A DNA stretch of 32,903 nt, taken from NCBI GenBank assembly GCA_019746105.1, contig JAIESK010000020.1, positions 1 through 32,903 of the forward strand. The letters are read 5' to 3'. The notes under the pieces are model-generated. The model was given only the letters and a program-made list of their open reading frames with translations, was not told where the DNA came from and ran no database searches. The DNA is from Alphaproteobacteria bacterium. Its GTDB lineage: Bacteria > Pseudomonadota > Alphaproteobacteria > UBA9655. This document shows, piece by piece, positions 24,821 through 31,259 of the stretch (positions are counted from its first letter, which is position 1; each line of letters starts with the position of its first letter). Both the position numbers and the translations under genes were made by a program.

Positions 24821-25149
24821 AATAAATTCTCCTTCATTCTCTTTCTGGCTACTTCCAAGGCTTTTTGAGGTGTCTTCTGCGTTTTTTTAACAAAGGTATG
24901 CAAAATAATGATCCTTCGCTGAGACGCCAGAACATATATAGATCTTGCAATATTATCTTTACCTTTTAACCTCAACTCCTATAATTTCTTCTCTAAAGGC
25001 CTTACATGTGGCAACCCAATATACTGGGGACCAAAGCTTATTAAGAGATCAGAAATATGTAAAAACTTTGCTTTTAAATCTGGAGTTAGGTCGAATATCT
25101 CCTCCTCAGCAGTTTTATTAACAAAGTGAATTGTCCAGCTCCCTATCAT
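24817..25149 (-). pseudogene. HigB/Gp49-type toxin interrupted by an amber codon
   Basis: Reading from the ATG at 25149, the frame gives a RelE-superfamily toxin of 110 codons. It starts IHFVNKTAEEEIFDL; after the break it reads ELRLKGKDNIARSIYVLA and then RRIIILHTFVKKTQKTP, the core of phage Gp49-like/HigB toxins. Codon 57 (24979-24981) is TAG where relatives usually have tryptophan in a LWELRL-type segment, so a single TGG to TAG change is likely. The rest of the frame shows no further damage and reaches the antitoxin start. The truncated product would lack the catalytic C-terminal half. Confidence 0.85.
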
Positions 25150-25155
25150 AACTTA

Positions 25156-25183
25156 ATTATATCATTTTTGATATATCTTGCAA
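25156..25183 (-). promoter_or_regulatory. Promoter and probable operator of the higBA-like module
   Basis: On the minus strand TTGCAA (25183-25178) and a perfect TATAAT (25161-25156) are 16 nt apart, 6 nt before the toxin start codon. Between and over them lies the inverted repeat TATATC-N6-GATATA (25158-25175), a likely binding site for the antitoxin. Confidence 0.6.
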
Positions 25184-25196
25184 GGAAAATATTTAC

Positions 25197-25238
25197 TCAA
25201 GAAAAGTGGATTATAAGGCATTGGAGGAAAATGTTTAA
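25197..25238 (+). pseudogene. Displaced 3' end of the aas-type gene
   Basis: In the + frame this reads SRKVDYKALEENV and stop, against GSGKVDYRALEPKA and stop at the end of the aas-type gene. At DNA level 24518-24542 and 25201-25225 agree at 21 of 25 positions, and all four differences are transitions. It has no start codon. It looks like the former 3' end of the gene, left on the far side of the higBA-like module. Confidence 0.75.
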
Positions 25239-25240
25239 AT

Positions 25241-25285
25241 ATTAGAAATTAGTAATTAGAAGCTTTCTAATTACTAATTTCTAAT
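25241..25285. repeat. Perfect 21-bp AT-rich palindrome
   Basis: ATTAGAAATTAGTAATTAGA plus one A (25241-25261) is the exact complement of 25265-25285, with a 3-nt loop. A third, partial copy (TTAATTTCTAA) follows at 25288-25298. It lies 16 nt past the stop of the membrane-protein gene on the minus strand and just after the displaced aas end, so it could act as a bidirectional terminator. Confidence 0.7.
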
Positions 25286-25301
25286 CATTAATTTCTAACG
25301 G

Positions 25302-26117
25302 CTACTTCGTCAGCTGCCGATCCACAAGAGCAATAGCTTTCATTGTCATAGCAGCCGCAACAAGCCATACAAATAGCATAAAGGGAATCGCAAGGGCGAA
25401 GGCAAGATATCCTAGCATAGGGCTAATGAAGCCTAAAAGTGCACCAGAGAGCCCGATCATCAGTGCTCCCACAATTATTAGTCCAATAATGGCAAGCCAT
25501 ATGAGAATAAACAATCCAATGAGGCGTAAAACATTGCCCTTCATGGCATGCCAACTCGTCATTAAAGCATCCTTTTTATCAGTTGCCACATTAAGGAATA
25601 CGAGGCTAAGGCGCCCTATTAAATAAAAAAATCCTAAACCAAAGAAGGTACCGAGAAATGCAGTAAGAAAGACACTTTCGGTCAGAAGATAGCTTCCCAC
25701 GGTAATTCCAGCAGCTACAGCTCCGTAACCTACAAACAAAACAATGACGAGAAGCTGATATAAGAACATTTTCCAAAGACGCACGTTCAAGTGAAGGTTC
25801 CACCACTTGTCTCCTCCTTCACCCAAGGCAGCATAACGAAAACCATTGAGGTACCAAACAAGTATCGCCAGCATATATAAAATCTGATAGATAACGTTCA
25901 AAAATCCGACCGAAGCCGATGTTTGTTCCATGGTTTGTTGAATAGCCCCCTGCTCTATGAGTAACGTGACTCCACCAGAGAGGTAAAAACCTATTACCAT
26001 AGAAATAACGCCAATGAGATAGATAATAAATGGAGTAAAGGCAACCCTTACCCAGGGAAGGAGATGCCCTCGAACGTCTGTATAACTTTCTTTAAAAGTT
26101 TTAGTTACAGCAATCAT
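25302..26117 (-). CDS. Six-helix membrane protein of unknown function, paralogue 1
   Basis: I do not recognise the family. The 271-aa protein has about six hydrophobic segments (for example FIIYLIGVISMVIGFYL, LYMLAILVWYL, LLVIVLFVGYGAVAAGITVG and IGLFILIWLAIIGLIIVGAL), so it should sit in the inner membrane. It is closely similar along its whole length to the protein at 26461-27282. Both share the conserved loop NGFRYAALGEGGDKWW, LWKMFLY and TSWH.MKGNVLR. The N-terminal TFKESYTDVRGHLLPW is also conserved and probably cytoplasmic. A strong AGGAGG site lies 7 nt before the ATG. The two genes are tandem but 343 nt apart with repeats between them, so they are likely transcribed separately. Confidence 0.8.
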   Translation of the reverse strand: MIAVTKTFKESYTDVRGHLLPWVRVAFTPFIIYLIGVISMVIGFYLSGGVTLLIEQGAIQQTMEQTSASVGFLNVIYQILYMLAILVWYLNGFRYAALGEGGDKWWNLHLNVRLWKMFLYQLLVIVLFVGYGAVAAGITVGSYLLTESVFLTAFLGTFFGLGFFYLIGRLSLVFLNVATDKKDALMTSWHAMKGNVLRLIGLFILIWLAIIGLIIVGALMIGLSGALLGFISPMLGYLAFALAIPFMLFVWLVAAAMTMKAIALVDRQLTK

Positions 26118-26230
26118 GATAGGTCCTCCTAAAGAGCTTTTTTACTATATTTATTATAAGCATAATATTATTAATAATTAATTAAATTTATACTATATCT
26201 AAAAAAGCTTCAAAAGATCTTACTGAGAAG

Positions 26231-26360
26231 TGGATCAACTATGTTATTGAATAGTTGCTGAGCTCGCCACTTTGTGGCTCCTCAGGATGACATTTCTCTA
26301 ATAAATACAAGGAATTGTCATCCTGAGACCTTGAGCATAGCGAAAGGAACTCATGATCTT
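26231..26360 (+). repeat. Dispersed repeat with internal hairpin, copy A
   Basis: This copy starts TGGATCAACTATGTTATTGA, passes through GCTGAGCTCGCC and CTCAGGATGACA, then TGTCATCCTGAG, and ends AAGGAACTCATGATCTT. The two CTCAGGATGACA/TGTCATCCTGAG blocks (26281-26292 and 26316-26327) form a perfect 12-bp stem. It fills much of the 343-nt gap between the two membrane-protein genes. A copy in opposite orientation lies at 27420-27544. Confidence 0.8.
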
Positions 26361-26378
26361 ATGGATAATCATTAATAT

Positions 26379-26407
26379 ATCCCGCGGCTTGACCGCGGAA
26401 TCCAGGA
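26379..26407. repeat. CCGCGG-CTTGA-CCGCGG palindrome
   Basis: The arms CCGCGG (26382-26387 and 26393-26398) surround the loop CTTGA; AATCCAGGAATATAGCGATG follows. It is the same family as the palindrome at 21095-21147 read on the other strand, where the core is CCCGCGACTTGATCGCG followed by GTCTAGGGAT. Confidence 0.65.
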
Positions 26408-26460
26408 ATATAGCGATGTAGCAAAAAAACCACCTTCAAACGATGGATATCTTTATTTCC

Positions 26461-27282
26461 TTATTTCTTTTCCGTTAGCTGCTTATTGATAAGGGCAATG
26501 GCTTTTATCATTAAAGCTGTGCTCACAAGCCAAACAAACAGACCAAAAGGAAGAAAGAGAGCAAAGATAATAGCTCCAAGCCACATATTAATAAAACTTA
26601 AGAGCCAGCCCCCAAGACCGATGATAGCTGAACCCACAATGGTAATACCAAGGATGACAAGTAAAATTAAAAAAACCAACCCAAGAACGCGCAGAACATT
26701 GCCTTTCATTAAATGCCAACTTGTCCTTAAGGGCTCTTTTTGATCTACGGCAACATAAAGAAAGGTTAAGGTTATGCGAGCCATAAGATAGATTAATCCT
26801 CCAGCAGAGAGGATACCAAGAAAAACTGTAAGAAAGATATTTTCGATAAGGAGATAACTTCCCATGGTAATACCAACAGCTACAGCCCCGCAAGCTAAAT
26901 ACAAAACAATGACAAGGAGATAATATAAGAACATCTTCCAAAGTCGCTTATTCAAGGAAAATGTCCACCACTTATCTCCTCCCTCCCCTAAGGCTGCATA
27001 GCGAAAACCATTTACGTACAAAACCAGTGCCGCCAATGTCTCCAAAACATAGTGTATAACGGTGAAAAAATCTCCAAGCAGCGAGCCTTCGGGCTCATTT
27101 TGTAGAACGCCCTCCTGACTCACAGTAAAATTGAAATCCCCCGAGAAATAGAATCCTAGTCCCATAAAAGCGAAACCTATCAGCCACACAACAAAGGGCG
27201 CAAAAGCAACTTTAATCCATTGGGGAAGATGTTCGCGAACGTCTTTATAACTTTCTTTAAAAGTGCTAACGATAGCAATCAT
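26461..27282 (-). CDS. Six-helix membrane protein of unknown function, paralogue 2
   Basis: This 273-aa membrane protein is the clear duplicate of the one at 25302-26117, with the same length, about six hydrophobic segments and the shared NGFRYAALGEGGDKWW loop. The most divergent part is the segment of about residues 50-75 (FNFTVSQEGVLQNEPEG here), probably an extracytoplasmic loop. An AGGAGA site lies 7 nt before the ATG. The gene is bracketed by inverted copies of a dispersed repeat (26231-26360 and 27420-27544). Function is unknown; the conserved GDKWW loop between helices may be the working part. Confidence 0.8.
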   Translation of the reverse strand: MIAIVSTFKESYKDVREHLPQWIKVAFAPFVVWLIGFAFMGLGFYFSGDFNFTVSQEGVLQNEPEGSLLGDFFTVIHYVLETLAALVLYVNGFRYAALGEGGDKWWTFSLNKRLWKMFLYYLLVIVLYLACGAVAVGITMGSYLLIENIFLTVFLGILSAGGLIYLMARITLTFLYVAVDQKEPLRTSWHLMKGNVLRVLGLVFLILLVILGITIVGSAIIGLGGWLLSFINMWLGAIIFALFLPFGLFVWLVSTALMIKAIALINKQLTEKK

Positions 27283-27419
27283 TATAAATCTCCTAAATTT
27301 TTAGGTATTATAACATAAGCTTGAGCACTTCAAAAGATTCTTCTGAAATAGATCAACCCCTCAATTTAACCTCGGGGTTGATCAAGGGAACGGCATCTTG
27401 GATCCACGGTTAAACAGAG

Positions 27420-27544
27420 AGATCCTGAGTCCCTTTCTCTACGCTCAAGGTCTCAGGATGACATCCTTCTTAACAAAAAAAAGTGTCATCCTGAGGAGCC
27501 CTTTAGGGCGAGCTCAGCAACTTTTCAACAATATAGTTGATCCA
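27420..27544 (-). repeat. Dispersed repeat with internal hairpin, copy B (inverted)
   Basis: Read on the minus strand this follows copy A from TGGATCAACTATATTGTTGA through GTTGCTGAGCTCGCC, CTCAGGATGACA, TGTCATCCTGAGACCTTGAG and GGGACTCAGGATCT. The small stem next to GAGCTCGCC has changed in a compensatory way (CCACTTTGTGG in A, CCCTAAAGGG in B), as expected if the structure matters. It fills most of the 288-nt gap between the second membrane-protein gene and the TPR-like gene. Confidence 0.8.
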
Positions 27545-27570
27545 GAGACATAGTAATATAGTTAGTCTTA

Positions 27571-28890
27571 TTAAGATTCATAAGATCTAGATGGTCCCGC
27601 AGATGATGAAGGAAAAGATCCCGACGGTGATGCTATCTCTTCCAACCATATGTCTATGCTTCTACCAATTCTCGCATCTTTAGCCACCCACGGATCTTCG
27701 CGATTAACCTGACTAAGGTACAAAACCGCTTTTGCATAGTCTTTTGCTAGATAAGCCATCGTTCCCGCATTATAATATTGTATTGAAGAACTCAGATCGG
27801 GTTGATTCAGAATAGCTTCATTTTGAAGAATGGCTTCATAAAAGTATAATGCCCCATGATAATCCCCAGCCTTGTGAGCTATACCTGCTAGTGTTAAGGA
27901 ATTGCTTTTAAAGGTACGCTTAAAATTTAACCTATCAGATTCTTTTGTCACCTTAAGTGTGTCTATGGCTTTCCTCATCCACGAGTCTGCCCTATCAGTT
28001 TGCTCAACAGTTAAAGCCGCCTCAGCTGCTCTTATATAATCATTCAAGCTTATCGTTTTTGGATTACTGCTAAAGTATTCATCATATGATGCTGCAGCCA
28101 ATTCGAAGTACCTTAATTTCTTCTCCTTCCCTCCTAAATCATGCCACGCAAGAGCGATTAAATAAGGAAGATATGGACGATCTATTTTATTTGCTCTTGC
28201 TAATCTTTGCGACAATAAGAGAAAATTTAATGCTGGTTCAGTCTGGTCTAAAATTAAACCCAAATTCCCAGCCTCGTAATAAGCCAGTTCAAGCACTTCA
28301 TCAGTCGTTAACGGGCCTCCTAACTCGCCAGTTGTTTGAGTACGAGCGTTATAAAGACATGCCGGAAGTTTTTTCTGTTTTAATAACTCAAAAGCGTCTA
28401 TTTCAATGGGTAGAATTTCTTCATAGATATGAAAAGCAGCTTTCTTGTATTCCATAGATTTTTCAATATGGCCCTCTGCTTTAAGAGTAGTAGCTGCATA
28501 GATAAGATAATCAGCGTAATTCCTCCATTCTGCAAATTGATGATAATCATGCTTGTGAAATTCATTTTGAAAATTTTTAAGCGCAGAGGCAGGAGCATCT
28601 TTCAAAGCAATAGAGTACCCTACGCTCTCAACTGGCGCTCCTGCTCTTGGCAGGCTTGCAAACCTTATCTTCAATAGTGATTTGACATCTGGACTCAATT
28701 TTTGTTTAAGTTCATGAATCCCATTTTTAGCAGAGTCATAGCGAAAGAGATAATACTCATCAAACTCAAAAGAATTTAAAATTTCTGAAGGACTTGTAGG
28801 TATTGAGGAATGATTTTCTATAATACCTTCTAAGGCTTCAATTTGCAATTCATAATAACCTTTAAGTTCTGAGAGAAGATCGTATTCCAC
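27571..28890 (-). CDS. TPR-like protein, main body (signal peptide cut off by a stop codon)
   Basis: From a GTG at 28890 this frame gives 439 residues. Helical repeats in the second half look like TPRs: AYYEAGNLGLILDQTEPALN, AGDYHGALYFYEAILQN, and YYNAGTMAYLAKDYAKAVLYL followed by SQVNREDP. The C-terminus is Ser/Pro-rich (SGSFPSSSAGPSRSYES). The same frame continues upstream through DLHLRITHAIKKQKASALAG to a TAA at 28954-28956 and then a complete signal peptide, so the gene was once a secreted protein of about 493 residues. The GTG has no obvious ribosome site. The frame may be a pseudogene body, or it may be translated as a cytoplasmic protein. No specific function is recognised. Confidence 0.65.
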   Translation of the reverse strand: MEYDLLSELKGYYELQIEALEGIIENHSSIPTSPSEILNSFEFDEYYLFRYDSAKNGIHELKQKLSPDVKSLLKIRFASLPRAGAPVESVGYSIALKDAPASALKNFQNEFHKHDYHQFAEWRNYADYLIYAATTLKAEGHIEKSMEYKKAAFHIYEEILPIEIDAFELLKQKKLPACLYNARTQTTGELGGPLTTDEVLELAYYEAGNLGLILDQTEPALNFLLLSQRLARANKIDRPYLPYLIALAWHDLGGKEKKLRYFELAAASYDEYFSSNPKTISLNDYIRAAEAALTVEQTDRADSWMRKAIDTLKVTKESDRLNFKRTFKSNSLTLAGIAHKAGDYHGALYFYEAILQNEAILNQPDLSSSIQYYNAGTMAYLAKDYAKAVLYLSQVNREDPWVAKDARIGRSIDIWLEEIASPSGSFPSSSAGPSRSYES

Positions 28891-28953
28891 AGCCCCCGCT
28901 AACGCACTAGCTTTTTGCTTTTTAATAGCGTGAGTAATCCTTAAGTGGAGATC

Positions 28954-29052
28954 TTATTCCGGCCCACCCAGAATCTGCTCTAAGCCACCTTTTGCATGCA
29001 AAAGTGAAGAGCTTGAAAGCAAGAATATAGCTAAAGAAAGAGATTTTTTCAT
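28954..29052 (-). pseudogene. Detached signal-peptide exon-like 5' end of the TPR-like gene
   Basis: The ATG at 29052, with AGGTGATG upstream, starts MKKSLSLAIFLLSSSSLLHA, a model Sec signal peptide, then KGGLEQILGGPE and TAA (codon 33). Past the TAA the same frame runs open for 460 codons. One base change (for example from GAA, CAA or AAA) explains the stop. Confidence 0.75.
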
Positions 29053-29232
29053 TTTAACATCACCTATAAAGTAAAATAAATTTAATTCTATAATAGGGAG
29101 GTAGTTCCACTTAATTCAGTTTTCAAGGGAAAAATGGATTTAATTAAACATTTCCCTTAGGATATTGGGGGCTTTCTTCGAATGGGTGTTTTTATCCTTG
29201 ACCATTCCTTTAGAACAGGTATGACTTATCCT

Positions 29233-30018
29233 ATGACTAACATTGCAACATGGAACGTTAATTCTATAAGAACCCGCCTCCCCCATCTTTTAAGTTGGCT
29301 TAAGGAGAGCGCGCCAGATGTGGTTTTACTTCAAGAAACAAAGGTTATGGATGATCAGTTTCCTCGCGATGAGATTGAAACCCTTAACTATAATATCGCT
29401 CTCTATGGGCAAAAAACCTATAATGGCGTTGCTATTTTGTCCAAGTTTCCTCTCGAAGATGTCACCACAGGCATCCCTGGTTTTGATGATGAACAAGCCC
29501 GCTATATCGAAGCCGTTACGAGCGGCATGCGTGTTGCCTCCATTTATGTTCCCAATGGTACAGAAGTAGGAAGCGATAAATTTGCCTATAAATTGGAGTT
29601 TTTAAGACACCTCTATACCCACGTACAAACTCTCCTCACCTATGATGAAGCTCTTATCCTGGGGGGAGATTATAATATTACGCCTTCCGATGAAGATGTC
29701 TATGACCCCGCGGAATGGCATGAAAAAATTCTCTGTAGCACCGAAGAGCGCACTGCTTTGAGGTCTATTACTTACCTTGGGTTGACCGATGCTTTAAAGG
29801 CCACGCATCCCGATAAAAAAGAGCTTTACACTTGGTGGGATTATAGGGCCGGTGCTTTTCAAAATAACTTTGGTCTCCGGATTGATCACCTCTTTCTCTC
29901 TCCCCAAGCCGCTGATCATATGAAAAGCTGTAAGATTGATAAAGCCATGCGTACACTTGAAAAAGCCTCTGACCATGCTCCCGTTATTTGTGAGATTGAT
30001 CTCTTATCAAAGTATTAG
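29233..30018 (+). CDS. xth: Exodeoxyribonuclease III
   Basis: This AP endonuclease/3'-5' exonuclease acts in base-excision repair. The endonuclease/exonuclease/phosphatase fold is clear: IATWNVNSIRTRL (Asn ligand), LLQETKV (metal Glu), GGDYNITPSDEDVYD (Asp/Asn pair), TWWDYRAGAFQNNFGLRIDHLF and the final SDHAPV with the catalytic His. I choose the ATG at 29233 (261 aa) because family members begin MTNIATWNV; ATGs at 29182 and 29221 are in frame and could add 17 or 4 residues. The last 35 nt overlap the convergent hydrolase gene. A second copy of the 3' end (GTTATTTG.GAGATTGATCT) lies at 31182-31201. Confidence 0.94.
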   Translation: MTNIATWNVNSIRTRLPHLLSWLKESAPDVVLLQETKVMDDQFPRDEIETLNYNIALYGQKTYNGVAILSKFPLEDVTTGIPGFDDEQARYIEAVTSGMRVASIYVPNGTEVGSDKFAYKLEFLRHLYTHVQTLLTYDEALILGGDYNITPSDEDVYDPAEWHEKILCSTEERTALRSITYLGLTDALKATHPDKKELYTWWDYRAGAFQNNFGLRIDHLFLSPQAADHMKSCKIDKAMRTLEKASDHAPVICEIDLLSKY

Positions 30019-31075
30019 GTACATACTGCACATTACAGTTCTTACCATTGGATTCAATAACCAAAGAGTCTCCATCATCAGCAACCGTAATAGGCCCCTT
30101 ATAATATTTATCCATATTGGCCACGAAACGATTCTTATCTTCTTGGGTCGGCAAAATGGGGGGATCCAAATGAGTTAGAAATAATCTTTTTACTTTTGAA
30201 GCCGTGGCCATCTGGGCCAAGTCATAGGTTTTAGAATGATAATGCTCTGTTGCTAAAATATCTTGAGTTTTCAAAGCTTCTATTTCAGATAAGCTTTTAG
30301 ACTCTGTATTCAATGCTTGGCTAAAAGCCTCATTAATCAATACATCTGCATCCTTTGCAGCCTCAGCAAGCGTTGAAACAACGGAAGTATCCCCACTCAC
30401 CACAATTTTGCACCCTTTATATTTCAACACATACCCAACGGCTGGAAAGACAGGCTCATGAGAAACGGAAAAGGAGGAAAGCTCAAGGTCTCCTTTGCTA
30501 TAAACTTTAACTGGTGTCTGACTTTGCTTAACTAATTTTGGCGTTCCAAAAGCCAAACTTAAATCTAACTTTCCTTTTACATTAATAGCCCGAAACATAG
30601 CATCTAGGGCATAAGCTTTTCTCAATCCTGCCATTACGTCTTCTACCCCATAGGGCCCATAAACATCAAAGGGAGTCTTTCGACCAGCTGTCCAAGTATT
30701 ATTAATAAGAGGTGCAAGACCTCCTATATGGTCAGAATGCCAATGGGTCACAAAGGCCTTATCAATAGTCATATATGGCAATCCCAAAGCTGCTATGGTT
30801 TGACTCGCTCCTTCTCCCGCATCGATCACAAAGAACTCATTTTTTGTCAAAACAGCTAAACAAGGCGGACGGCGAATGGCCTGTCTTGTCACTTGTGGAA
30901 TCCCTGTACCACAAAAATAAATGCGCAGCTTATCCTCCTTAAGAAGAGCATAATCGATTGGCACTTCCACTTCATCACTTGAAGGTGTGTCCCGAGCAGC
31001 ATGAGAGCTCCCAATAACAAGACAAAGACAAGCAAAAAAGAGAGAACTTAATAAGACAGAATGTTTTAATGGCAT
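29984..31075 (-). CDS. Exported metallo-beta-lactamase-fold hydrolase (RNase Z/arylsulfatase-like)
   Basis: This is a zinc hydrolase of the metallo-beta-lactamase fold. The metal motif is THWHSDHIGG (H111, H113, D115, H116), followed by the SVSHEP histidine, VVSGDTS (bridging Asp) and LFLTHLDPP. From the ATG at 31075, with AAGGAG 5 nt upstream, the protein has 363 aa and begins with a Sec signal peptide (LKHSVLLSSLFFACLCLVIG then SSHA). It therefore acts in the periplasm, which argues against tRNA processing and for an AtsA-like or other esterase activity. The start 13 codons earlier is less likely. The C-terminal residues (NTLIRDQSHK) are encoded antisense to the end of the exonuclease gene. 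The gene is flanked by a 20-bp direct repeat. Confidence 0.9.
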   Translation of the reverse strand: MPLKHSVLLSSLFFACLCLVIGSSHAARDTPSSDEVEVPIDYALLKEDKLRIYFCGTGIPQVTRQAIRRPPCLAVLTKNEFFVIDAGEGASQTIAALGLPYMTIDKAFVTHWHSDHIGGLAPLINNTWTAGRKTPFDVYGPYGVEDVMAGLRKAYALDAMFRAINVKGKLDLSLAFGTPKLVKQSQTPVKVYSKGDLELSSFSVSHEPVFPAVGYVLKYKGCKIVVSGDTSVVSTLAEAAKDADVLINEAFSQALNTESKSLSEIEALKTQDILATEHYHSKTYDLAQMATASKVKRLFLTHLDPPILPTQEDKNRFVANMDKYYKGPITVADDGDSLVIESNGKNCNVQYVPNTLIRDQSHK

Positions 31076-31181
31076 TATCAGCTCCTTTTTTAATAAGCTT
31101 ACCATAAAAGGCATATGGCTAATTCAAAAACTCGATTTCAAAAAAAATAATGCATATTAAATGTAGGTTAGCCGCTGCTCT

Positions 31182-31204
31182 GTTATTTGCGAGATTGATC
31201 TTTA
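31182..31204 (+). pseudogene. Displaced 3' end of the exonuclease III gene
   Basis: Positions 31182-31201 match 29983-30002 in 19 of 20 bases (GTTATTTG[T/C]GAGATTGATCT). In frame they read VICEIDL and then TAA, whereas the present gene continues LSKY. The two copies are 1199 nt apart and bracket the hydrolase gene. Confidence 0.75.
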
Positions 31205-31259
31205 AAAGTTTCAGGTCTATAAAAAATCTGGGAAGCACATAAAAAATGGGAGAAAAATC

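Noticed and set aside
24979-24981. Amber codon in the toxin as a pyrrolysine or other recoding site
   Set aside because: No recoding machinery is visible and a simple Trp-to-stop change explains it.
24500-31250. Insertion sequence or transposon as carrier of the inserted genes
   Set aside because: No transposase frame is found, and the flanking repeats are host gene ends of 20-25 bp rather than typical short target duplications with terminal inverted repeats.
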